Source: RUG14199 sp964629225
Lineage (GTDB): Bacteria > Bacillota > Clostridia > Oscillospirales > CAG-272
Direction of reading: 5' to 3'
DNA length: 31,201 nucleotides
Assembly: GCA_964629225.1 (NCBI GenBank)
Contig: CAZVQC010000022.1
Span: 1-31,201, forward strand
Shown: piece after piece, positions 7,954 through 15,612 of the stretch
Layout of the letters: every line of letters begins with the position of its first letter
Position numbering within the stretch: the first letter of the stretch is position 1
The notes under the pieces: model-generated
Databases searched by the model: none
The model's input: the letters and a program-made list of their open reading frames with translations, nothing else
Told to the model about the DNA's origin: nothing
Translations under genes and position numbers: made by a program

Positions 7954-7990
7954 ATAACGTCCGTTGGCGCTACGCGGGCTTTTGTTTTTT
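7944..7990 (+). terminator. Attenuator terminator upstream of pheA
   Basis: AAAGTCCGC (7945-7953) pairs with GCGGGCTTT (7974-7982) over 9 bp including one G-T pair; a further G-T can close at 7944/7983. The loop is 20 nt, and the U-run TTTTGTTTTTT follows at 7980-7990. It ends 16 nt before the pheA start codon, so termination here would silence the whole operon. Confidence 0.75.
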
Positions 7991-8006
7991 GCAAGGTGAG
8001 GATACT

Positions 8007-9107
8007 ATGAACGAACTTGAACGTGCAAGAACCGAAATAGACAGGATAGACCGGGAGATAGCAAGGCTCTTTGAAGAGAGGATGATACAGGCGAAGCGGG
8101 TAGCCGCCCACAAGAAGGAACACGGTCTTCCGATAGAAGACAAGTCCCGTGAAGCGGCGATGCTGGCGGCGGAAGGTGAGCTTGTCTCGTCGGAGATACG
8201 GCCCTATTTTTGCGCCGTTATGCGGTCGGTGATCACCGAGTCGAAAAAGTACCAGCATTGCCTCTTTGATGGCGCCAGAGCGGCTTACAGCGGTGTCAGC
8301 GGCGCCTTTGCCCACGTTGCCGCAACTAAAATATTTGACGGTGCCGAGACCGTCCCCTGTTCGGATTTTGACAGCGCCTATCGGGCTGTGGAGGAAGGAC
8401 AGTGCGATTTTGCGGTGCTCCCGATAGAAAACAGTTACGCCGGGGACGTGGATCGGGTGTTGGATCTTTCTTATCACGGAACGCTCTTTGTATCCGGTAT
8501 CTACGATATGCCGCTGACTCAGTGCTTGATCGCAAAGCCCGGTGTTACGGTAGACAGCATAACCGAGGTGGTCAGCCACCCTCAGGCTCTGTCTCAGTGC
8601 AAGCCGTACCTTGAGAAAAAGGGATGGACGCTGACGAAGGCGGTAAATACCGCAGTTGCCGCAAAGTCGGTATCCGAAGGAGAGCGTCGGGATATCGCCG
8701 TTATCGCCTCTGCCGAGTCTGCCGAGCTCTACGGTCTTTCCGTGGTGGAAAGAGGCATCAATGAAAATAAAAACAACACCACAAGATTTGCGGTCTTCAC
8801 AAGAACAACGGCAGAGCCGAAGGAGAGTGACGGGAGGTTCGTCCTTCTGTTTACTACGAAGAACACCCCCGGAGCACTGGCGAGTGCCATCTCCATGATC
8901 GGGGAGGCGGGCTACAATATGCGGTGCCTCAAGAGCCGTCCAACAGGGGACGAAAACTGGGCGTACTATTTCTACGTTGAGGCCGAAGGAAGTCTTGCGG
9001 GGGCATCCGGAGAGACAATGATGAAAAAACTCGCCACGGTATGCCGTGACGTGAGACTTCTCGGAAGTTTCAAGGGTGAGACCATGCTTTCGGAAAAGAG
9101 GGGTTAA
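8007..9107 (+). CDS. pheA: Bifunctional chorismate mutase / prephenate dehydratase (P-protein)
   Basis: It converts chorismate to prephenate and then to phenylpyruvate, the precursor of phenylalanine. The 366-residue product has three parts. An AroQ-type chorismate mutase helix bundle spans about 1-85. A prephenate dehydratase domain spans about 90-265, with GAFAHVAA, LPIENS at 138-143, SHPQAL near 190 and the catalytic TRF at 259-261. A C-terminal ACT domain (about 275-355) is the usual Phe feedback site. Its ligand motif reads CLKSRP, where E. coli has IESRP, so the acidic residue is replaced by Lys. The start at 8007 follows AAGGTGAGG; an upstream in-frame ATG at 7890 lies inside the leader ORF and before the terminator. 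It is the first structural gene of the operon. Confidence 0.96.
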   Translation: MNELERARTEIDRIDREIARLFEERMIQAKRVAAHKKEHGLPIEDKSREAAMLAAEGELVSSEIRPYFCAVMRSVITESKKYQHCLFDGARAAYSGVSGAFAHVAATKIFDGAETVPCSDFDSAYRAVEEGQCDFAVLPIENSYAGDVDRVLDLSYHGTLFVSGIYDMPLTQCLIAKPGVTVDSITEVVSHPQALSQCKPYLEKKGWTLTKAVNTAVAAKSVSEGERRDIAVIASAESAELYGLSVVERGINENKNNTTRFAVFTRTTAEPKESDGRFVLLFTTKNTPGALASAISMIGEAGYNMRCLKSRPTGDENWAYYFYVEAEGSLAGASGETMMKKLATVCRDVRLLGSFKGETMLSEKRG

Positions 9108-9108
9108 A

Positions 9109-10140
9109 ATGAAAGGAATAATAAAAACTGTCCCTGTGGGGCTTTTCGAAAACAGTTACGTTATTTCGGTGGGACGGGGTCTTTTGTCCAAGGTGGGAGA
9201 GATCTTTGATCTTGACAGGCGGGTATTCATCCTAACTGACAGCGGTGTTCCCGCCGAGTATTCAAATGCCGTTGCCTCCGCCTGCAAGGAGGCTGTCATC
9301 ATGACCGTTAAGGCGGGGGAGAGTAGCAAGTCCTTTGACTGTTACTTTGACGTTTTGAAGAGGATGACCGAGGCGGGACTCAGTCGAAGCGACTGCGTGG
9401 TCGCCGTCGGCGGAGGAGTAGTGGGAGATCTTGGAGGCTTTGCCGCATCAACCTACATGAGGGGGATCGATCACTACAATGTTCCGACGACCCTTTTGTC
9501 CCAAGTGGATTCATCTGTGGGAGGGAAGACCGGCATTGACTTTCTCGGTTACAAGAACATAGTCGGCACCTTCCGCCAGCCGAAGGGTGTTCTTATCGAT
9601 CCGGACGTGCTTTTAACTCTCGATGAGCGGCAGTTCAGAGCCGGGAGTGCGGAGATAGTGAAGATGTTTGCGACCTTTGACTCGGAGGCCTTTTGCTACC
9701 TTGAGGAAAACGGGCTTTCGGATCTTGAGAAAATAATAGTCAGGGCTGTGGAGATAAAAAGAGACGTGGTGGAAAAGGATGAGAAGGAGGCGGGGCTGAG
9801 GCGAGTGCTTAACTTCGGCCACACCGTCGGTCACGCCATCGAAGCCCAAAACAACGGCGGAGACGGAGACCTTCTTCACGGGGAGTGTGTCGCTCTCGGA
9901 ATGCTATGTATGAGCGGTGGAGAGGCAAAATGTCGCCTTCGGTCGCTCCTTCAAAAGATAGGTCTTCCCACAGAATGGCGTGGAGATATCGGCGGCATTG
10001 CCCGTGCCGCTGCCCACGATAAAAAAGGCAATGGTGAGGGTATCAACGTGATATCCGTAAGCGGCATCGGTTCTTTTGAGACCGGCATCATGACAGCAGA
10101 GGAAATAGCGGAAACAGTAAAAGGAGAGTTTTTAGGATGA
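9109..10140 (+). CDS. aroB: 3-dehydroquinate synthase
   Basis: It cyclises DAHP to 3-dehydroquinate, step 2 of the shikimate pathway, using NAD+ and a divalent metal. The 343-residue product shows the family blocks in order: VVAVGGGVVGDLGGFAASTYMRG, then PTTLLSQVDSSVGGKTGID, the SAEIVK stretch (usually AE.IK), the metal-binding NFGHTVGHAIE, and HGECVALGM. The ATG at 9109 lies one base after the pheA stop and follows AGAGGGG, so translation is likely coupled. An in-frame ATG upstream at 9076 falls within pheA and lacks its own site. The length is typical of the family. Confidence 0.96.
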   Translation: MKGIIKTVPVGLFENSYVISVGRGLLSKVGEIFDLDRRVFILTDSGVPAEYSNAVASACKEAVIMTVKAGESSKSFDCYFDVLKRMTEAGLSRSDCVVAVGGGVVGDLGGFAASTYMRGIDHYNVPTTLLSQVDSSVGGKTGIDFLGYKNIVGTFRQPKGVLIDPDVLLTLDERQFRAGSAEIVKMFATFDSEAFCYLEENGLSDLEKIIVRAVEIKRDVVEKDEKEAGLRRVLNFGHTVGHAIEAQNNGGDGDLLHGECVALGMLCMSGGEAKCRLRSLLQKIGLPTEWRGDIGGIARAAAHDKKGNGEGINVISVSGIGSFETGIMTAEEIAETVKGEFLG

Positions 10141-11243
10141 AGAATACTTTCGGCAGTTCGGTCACTCTCACCCTTTTCGGAGAGAGTCACGGAGAAGCGA
10201 TCGGGGCAGTGCTTGATGGAGTTGCCCCCGGGATTCCGGTGGACACCGACTACATTGAAAAAAAGCTGGCTCTTCGCCGTCCAGACGGGGAAACTTCCAC
10301 TTCAAGGCGCGAGGCGGACAGGTTCGTTATCGAAAGCGGTGTTTTTGAGGGCTTTACCACCGGCACGCCGGTCTGTATCTTAATACCCAACGGGGACACG
10401 AAAAGTTCAGCCTATGAGAAGACACGGTATCTTCCCCGCCCCGGGCACGCAGACTACACGGCTCATGTGAAGTACTGCGGATTTGAGGACTACAGAGGCG
10501 GAGGTCACTTCAGCGGGAGGTTGACTGCTGCCGTCGTTGCGGTAGGGGCCGTGATCCAAGGAGCTCTTGAGAAATGCGGCATCGTGATAGGAAGTCACCT
10601 TCTTTCCGTGGGAGGCGAGAGGGATGCCGAAATGATGCCCGAAAGAGATCTTTCGCGTCTTTCCGAAATGGCGTTTCCCGTTGTGGACAGTGAAGCGGGA
10701 GAGCGGATGAAACAAGCCATCCTTCTTGCAAAGGAGGAGGGAGACAGTGTCGGCGGCATCCTTGAGACGGCGGTAACCGGCGTTCCCGCAGGGCTTGGAG
10801 AGCCTTGGTTCGATACCGTTGAGGGTCTTCTTTCCAAAGCCGTGTTTTCCATTCCCGCCGTTAAGGGAGTTGAATTCGGGGACGGTTTTGCCCTTGCCTC
10901 CATGAGGGCGAAAGAGGCCAACGACGGCTACCGCATCAAGGATGGAAAGACCGTCACGGAGACTAATCACGCAGGAGGCGTTTTGGGAGGCATCTCGAAC
11001 GGCGCCCCCATCGTTTTCAGAGTAGCTGTGAAGCCCACTCCCTCAATCGCAATGGAGCAGAACACGGTGGATCTTAAGAGCGGCACCAACGCTACTTTAT
11101 CGGTCAAGGGACGGCACGACCCCTGTGTTGCGCATCGGGCGCGTGCCGGTGTGGAGGCACTGACTGCTCTCGTTATTGCGGATCTTTTGGCTCAGCGCTT
11201 CGGAACGGACGTCCTCAGAAGCGGCGACTTTTCGGAGAGATAA
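10137..11243 (+). CDS. aroC: Chorismate synthase
   Basis: It removes phosphate from EPSP to make chorismate, the last common step of aromatic synthesis, and needs reduced FMN. The 368-residue product has the family signatures: FGESHGEAIGAVLDG near the start, RRPDGETSTSRREAD, RPGHADYTAHVKY, YRGGGHFSGRLTAA, and near the C terminus the RHDPCVAHRA stretch. The start overlaps the aroB stop in an ATGA, with GGAG upstream inside aroB. The length matches the family. It is essential for feeding PheA and TyrA, which lie in the same operon. Confidence 0.97.
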   Translation: MKNTFGSSVTLTLFGESHGEAIGAVLDGVAPGIPVDTDYIEKKLALRRPDGETSTSRREADRFVIESGVFEGFTTGTPVCILIPNGDTKSSAYEKTRYLPRPGHADYTAHVKYCGFEDYRGGGHFSGRLTAAVVAVGAVIQGALEKCGIVIGSHLLSVGGERDAEMMPERDLSRLSEMAFPVVDSEAGERMKQAILLAKEEGDSVGGILETAVTGVPAGLGEPWFDTVEGLLSKAVFSIPAVKGVEFGDGFALASMRAKEANDGYRIKDGKTVTETNHAGGVLGGISNGAPIVFRVAVKPTPSIAMEQNTVDLKSGTNATLSVKGRHDPCVAHRARAGVEALTALVIADLLAQRFGTDVLRSGDFSER

Positions 11244-11244
11244 G

Positions 11245-13704
11245 ATGAGGTACGGACTTATCGGTGAAAAGCTGTCCCACAGCTTTTCACCTCAGATACA
11301 CGGGCTTCTCGGAAACGGTGACTACGTTCTTCGGGAGATACCGAAAGGGGAGCTTGAAGAGTTCTTCAAAAAGAGAGATTTTTGCGGCGTCAACGTGACG
11401 ATACCCTACAAGGAGGCGGTAATACCGCTTCTTGATGCGGTCGATCCGGCTGCCGCAAGGATAGGTGCGGTCAACACGGTGGTGAACCGTGACGGTGTCC
11501 TCACCGGTTACAACACCGATCATTACGGACTTATGTCGCTGATAGAGAGGGCGGGGATTGACCCCTTCGGAAAAACGGCGGTGATCCTCGGTACGGGAGG
11601 CACTTCAAAAACCGCACAGGCAGTGCTCTCCGACATGGAAGTGCGGACTGTGCTCAAGGCATCAAGAAGCCCAAGAGGTGACGGGGTCATCTCCTATGAG
11701 GAGCTTCTTGAAAGAGCGGATGAATTTGAGATAGTGGTCAACACTACTCCGGTGGGAATGTTCCCATCCTTTGAGGGTAGTGCCGTGGATATCTCGGCTT
11801 TTCGAAATCTTTGCGGCGTTATCGACGTCATCTACAATCCTCTTTCAACGGACATAGTTCTCGATGCTGTCGAAAGAGGGATACCTGCCGCAAACGGGCT
11901 CTATATGTTGGTATGTCAGGCGGCAAAGGCGGCAGAGCTGTTTTTTGACGACAGTTCCTTTCTTGAAAAGGCGGACGGAGTTTTTGACAAACTGTCCCGA
12001 CAGATGAGAAATACCGTTCTCATCGGGATGCCGGGAAGCGGAAAGAGCACTGTGGGAAAACTGTTAGCGGATCTTACGGGACGGGAATTCTTCGACTGCG
12101 ACGAGGAATTCAAAAAACGCAACGGGGACATTTCCGAGTTCTTTGCCCTAAAAGGAGAGGCGGAATTTCGGAAGAAGGAGACGCTAATCTGCCGTGAGCT
12201 CTCTCAAAAGACCGAGTGCGTTATCGCTACCGGCGGAGGTGTTGTCACCGTACGGGAAAACGTGAGGATGTTAAAAAAGAACGGTACCGTTGTCCTCCTT
12301 GACAGAGATATCGATCTTATCATGCCTACGGCGGACAGACCGCTTTCCTCCGACAGAGAGGCGCTTGAAAAGAGATACCGTGAGCGCAGTCCTCTCTATA
12401 AGGAGGCGGCAGACGTCACATCCTGCAAAAACGCTTCGGCGGAGACTGTGGCTTTTGACATTGCCGAGAGGCTCTCACTTTTTGAAAAAAGCGTCATGGC
12501 GGAGATAGCTCCGTCCACTCCCGTAGGTTGCGTTACAGTGCCCGCGTCAAAGAGCGTTGCCCACAGACATCTTATCAATGCCGCCCTGACGGAGGGGGAG
12601 ACGGTGATAGAAAACGTTCCCGATAACGAGGATATCTCCGCTACGTTGGATTGTCTTCGATGCGCCGGAGCCACCGTTATAAGAGAGGGTAGTTCCTGCC
12701 GTGTGAAGGGCGGTATCACGCCGAAGGACAGAGTGATCGACTGCCATCAAAGCGGAAGCACACTGAGGTTTTTGTTTCCGGTGCTCCTTGATGGTGGAAG
12801 GACTGTTTTTCGTGCTTCGGGACGGCTTCCCTCAAGACCGATGGGACCCTTTGAGGACATCTGCAGGGAGCAGGGGCTGTTCTTTGAAAAGAGAGAGGAC
12901 GGCTTCGTCTCCGAGGGACGGCTTCACGGGGGGACCTTTGAGCTTCCCGGAAACGTTTCAAGTCAATTCGTAACGGGGCTTCTTATGGCACTTCCGACCC
13001 TTTCGGAGGACAGTAGGATTCTTTTGACTACCGAGGCGGAGAGCGTGTCCTACGTGGACTTGACCGTAGCCTCCCTCAAAAGCTTCGACATCACGGTAAA
13101 AAAGATATCCGACAGAGAATACCTGATACCCGGCGGACAAAGGCGGAAATCCCCCGGACGGATCCGTGTGGAAGGCGACGAATCGGGAGCTGCATTCTTC
13201 GGTGGATTAAATGCCCTCGGAGGTAAGATCGACATACTCGGACTTGACCCCGATACCGTTCAGGGAGACCGTGTTTGGAGGGATCTTTTCGGGGCGCTTG
13301 ACAGAAAAGAGACGGTATCCGTCCGAGATTGTCCCGATCTTGCGCCGATACTTCTTTCCGTCATGGCGCTCAAGGGCGGTGGCAGACTGACGGACACCGC
13401 AAGACTCTCTTTCAAGGAGAGTGACCGTGCGGTGGCGATGAAAGAGGAACTTGAAAAATGCGGAGTCAAGGTGACGGTGGAGGAAAACTCCGTTACCGTA
13501 ACCGGGACGGCACGCCCTCCGCGCGAGGCTCTTTCGGGTCACGGGGACCACAGGATCGTCATGGCGCTTGCGGTGCTTCTTTCAAAACTCGGAGGGGCCG
13601 TGACCGATGCACAGGCGGTCTCAAAGAGTATGCCGGAATTTTGGCAGATCATGGACTCCTTTGGAGTTAAAACGAGATTTTCATTGGATGAGAGGCAATC
13701 ATGA
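11245..13704 (+). CDS. aroE-aroK-aroA: Trifunctional shikimate dehydrogenase - shikimate kinase - EPSP synthase fusion
   Basis: One 819-residue chain carries three consecutive shikimate enzymes. Residues 1-~250 are AroE (3-dehydroshikimate to shikimate, NADPH): SHSFSPQIHG, NVTIPYKEAV with the catalytic Lys, GYNTDHYG and GTGGTSKTA. Residues 254-~415 are shikimate kinase: P-loop GMPGSGKSTVGK, FDCDEEF, EAEFRKKE, ATGGGVVT and ADRPL. Residues 418-819 are EPSP synthase: PASKSVAHRH, SGSTLRF, LPSRPMGPFED, GNVSSQFVTG, GDESGAAFF, FKESDRAVAM and GHGDHRIVMA. A Met remains at each junction (254 and 418), as if separate genes lost their stop codons. The ATG at 11245 follows GGAGA and lies 1 nt after aroC. 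All key motifs look intact, so all three activities are expected. Confidence 0.95.
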   Translation: MRYGLIGEKLSHSFSPQIHGLLGNGDYVLREIPKGELEEFFKKRDFCGVNVTIPYKEAVIPLLDAVDPAAARIGAVNTVVNRDGVLTGYNTDHYGLMSLIERAGIDPFGKTAVILGTGGTSKTAQAVLSDMEVRTVLKASRSPRGDGVISYEELLERADEFEIVVNTTPVGMFPSFEGSAVDISAFRNLCGVIDVIYNPLSTDIVLDAVERGIPAANGLYMLVCQAAKAAELFFDDSSFLEKADGVFDKLSRQMRNTVLIGMPGSGKSTVGKLLADLTGREFFDCDEEFKKRNGDISEFFALKGEAEFRKKETLICRELSQKTECVIATGGGVVTVRENVRMLKKNGTVVLLDRDIDLIMPTADRPLSSDREALEKRYRERSPLYKEAADVTSCKNASAETVAFDIAERLSLFEKSVMAEIAPSTPVGCVTVPASKSVAHRHLINAALTEGETVIENVPDNEDISATLDCLRCAGATVIREGSSCRVKGGITPKDRVIDCHQSGSTLRFLFPVLLDGGRTVFRASGRLPSRPMGPFEDICREQGLFFEKREDGFVSEGRLHGGTFELPGNVSSQFVTGLLMALPTLSEDSRILLTTEAESVSYVDLTVASLKSFDITVKKISDREYLIPGGQRRKSPGRIRVEGDESGAAFFGGLNALGGKIDILGLDPDTVQGDRVWRDLFGALDRKETVSVRDCPDLAPILLSVMALKGGGRLTDTARLSFKESDRAVAMKEELEKCGVKVTVEENSVTVTGTARPPREALSGHGDHRIVMALAVLLSKLGGAVTDAQAVSKSMPEFWQIMDSFGVKTRFSLDERQS

Positions 13705-14567
13705 AGGCTGTTGATCAAAATACGAAGATACTGATAGTGGGACTGGGACTTATGGGCGGAAGCTACGCCAGAGCCCTCAGTGCAAAGGGTGTCAAGGTGA
13801 GGGCTGTCACCGTGGATGAGTCCGATATCGATTTTGCCGTTAAAGAAGGATTCCTTGAATGCGGTACTACGGAGGTGACGGAGGAGTATCTTTCTTGGGC
13901 TGACGTCATCGTTTTCGCGCTGTATCCCCACACCTTCATCGAGTGGGTGAAAAAATATGGTGGGATGATACCGAAGGGAACGCTCTGTACCGACGTCACC
14001 GGCGTTAAGAGCACCGTCGTCTCGGAGGTTCAAAGCCTGCTTCCCGACGGAGTGGAATTCATTGCCGCCCACCCTATGGCAGGACGTGAAAGAAGTGGTG
14101 TCAGACACAGTGACGAAAAGGTGTTCAAGGGAGCGAACTACATCGTTGTTCCCACCGAACGTAATACGGAGGGAGCTGTCGCCCTTTGTAAAAGCCTTGG
14201 TGAGGCTCTCGGCTTTTCGAGAATAAGTATCCTTGACTGTGAGACCCACGATAGGATGATAGCGTTCCTATCTCAGCTTGCCCACTGCATAGCGGTGGCG
14301 CTGATGTGCACCGAGGACACGCCGGGGCTTGAAGCTTATACCGGTGACTCCTTCCGAGATCTCACCAGGATCGCCAAGATCAATGACGAGATGTGGAGCG
14401 AGTTGTTTCTTCTCAATCGGGATGCGCTTCTTCGGGAGATGGACGGCTTCAGCGCACAGTTCGGAAGATTTCGCGATCTTCTTGCAACGGGAGACCGGGA
14501 GGGAATGAGAGAGATGATGCGGCGCTCAAGTGAGCGGCGTGAAAAATTTGACAGACCTAAAAACTGA
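13701..14567 (+). CDS. tyrA: Prephenate dehydrogenase
   Basis: It oxidatively decarboxylates prephenate to 4-hydroxyphenylpyruvate, the tyrosine precursor, using NAD(P)+. The 288-residue product begins with a Rossmann motif, ILIVGLGLMGGSYARAL, and has DVTGVKS, the active-site HPMAGRERSG near residues 118-127, and a helical C-terminal half with the SFRDLTRIA stretch. It has no chorismate mutase domain and no ACT domain, so it depends on PheA for prephenate, and feedback by Tyr through an ACT domain is not expected. The start overlaps the stop of the aroE-aroK-aroA fusion by 4 nt and follows GAGAGG. Confidence 0.94.
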   Translation: MKAVDQNTKILIVGLGLMGGSYARALSAKGVKVRAVTVDESDIDFAVKEGFLECGTTEVTEEYLSWADVIVFALYPHTFIEWVKKYGGMIPKGTLCTDVTGVKSTVVSEVQSLLPDGVEFIAAHPMAGRERSGVRHSDEKVFKGANYIVVPTERNTEGAVALCKSLGEALGFSRISILDCETHDRMIAFLSQLAHCIAVALMCTEDTPGLEAYTGDSFRDLTRIAKINDEMWSELFLLNRDALLREMDGFSAQFGRFRDLLATGDREGMREMMRRSSERREKFDRPKN

Positions 14568-14582
14568 AAGAAGGTAATTGAT

Positions 14583-15611
14583 ATGAACATGAAATTCTAC
14601 AGAAAACTTCCCATCCCTCAGGACGTGAAGGCCATGTACCCCGTCACGCCCGAAATGAAGGAAGTAAAAAGAAAAAGAGACGAGGACATAAAAAAGGTAT
14701 TTGAGGGCACCGACGACAGGTTCCTTCTCATAATCGGACCTTGCTCTGCAGACAGAGAGGACAGCGTTCTCGACTACATTGGCAGACTCAAGGAGGTCTC
14801 CGAAAAGGTGGAGGACAAGATAATAATAATTCCCCGCATCTACACTAACAAGCCCCGCACTACCGGTGACGGCTACAAGGGAATGCTCCATCAACCGGAT
14901 CCGGAGGGACATCCGGATATGTTCAAGGGCATCATCGCCATCAGAGAACTTCACATGAGCGCCCTTCGAGACTACGGATTCTCCTGTGCCGATGAGATGC
15001 TCTATCCCGACAACGGAAGGTACCTGTCCGATCTGCTTTCCTACGTTGCGGTGGGTGCCCGTTCGGTTGAGAATCAACAGCACAGGCTGACTGCCAGCGG
15101 ACTTGATGTTCCGGTGGGACTTAAGAACCCTACCGGGGGAGATCTGGGAGTTATGATGAACGCCATCACCGCCGCCCACCATCCCCACACCTTCATCTAT
15201 CGCGGTTGGGAAGTCCAGAGCACCGGCAACCCTCTCTCTCACGCGATTTTAAGGGGATATCAGACCATGGACGGCAAGACGGTATCAAACTACCACTACG
15301 AGGACTTGGTGCGCTTAAACGGGCTCTATGAGGTCTCAGGGCTCGAATGTCCCGCTGTTGTCATTGACACCAACCATGCTAACTCCGGAAAGAAGTATGA
15401 GGAGCAGATCAGGATAGCCCATGAGGTGCTGAGAAGCAGACGGCAGAATCCGGACATTAAAAAGCTCTGCAAGGGTCTCATGATAGAGAGCTATCTTGAG
15501 GACGGCGCGCAGAGCGTCGACGGCGGTGTCTACGGGAAGTCCATAACCGACCCCTGTCTCGGATGGGAAAAAACGGAAAGACTCATTTTCGAGATAGCGG
15601 ACAGGCTTTGA
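14583..15611 (+). CDS. aroG: DAHP synthase, class I (AroG type)
   Basis: It condenses phosphoenolpyruvate with erythrose 4-phosphate to form DAHP, the first step of the shikimate pathway and usually its main control point. The 342-residue product matches the AroF/G/H type: IGPCSADREDSV near residues 56-67, RIYTNKPRTTGDGYKG, QPDPEGHPD, GARSVENQQHRL, VGLKNPTGGDLGV, DTNHANSGKK and GLMIESYLEDGAQ. This differs from the AroQ-linked or ACT-linked AroA(beta) enzymes typical of Bacillus. It follows tyrA by 15 nt with GAAGG before the ATG. Which amino acid inhibits it cannot be told by eye. Confidence 0.95.
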   Translation: MNMKFYRKLPIPQDVKAMYPVTPEMKEVKRKRDEDIKKVFEGTDDRFLLIIGPCSADREDSVLDYIGRLKEVSEKVEDKIIIIPRIYTNKPRTTGDGYKGMLHQPDPEGHPDMFKGIIAIRELHMSALRDYGFSCADEMLYPDNGRYLSDLLSYVAVGARSVENQQHRLTASGLDVPVGLKNPTGGDLGVMMNAITAAHHPHTFIYRGWEVQSTGNPLSHAILRGYQTMDGKTVSNYHYEDLVRLNGLYEVSGLECPAVVIDTNHANSGKKYEEQIRIAHEVLRSRRQNPDIKKLCKGLMIESYLEDGAQSVDGGVYGKSITDPCLGWEKTERLIFEIADRL

Positions 15612-15612
15612 T

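Noticed and set aside
7672..8006. T-box leader upstream of pheA
   Set aside because: No T-box consensus or stem I/specifier architecture is seen; the leader is too short, and a leader ORF plus attenuator explains it better.
12004..12498. Separate aroK and aroA genes starting at internal Met codons
   Set aside because: The frame is continuous, and no Shine-Dalgarno precedes either ATG (12004, 12496), so a fusion protein is the simpler reading.
13539..14249. Long minus-strand open frame over tyrA
   Set aside because: It is a shadow of tyrA, with no domain and no start signals.
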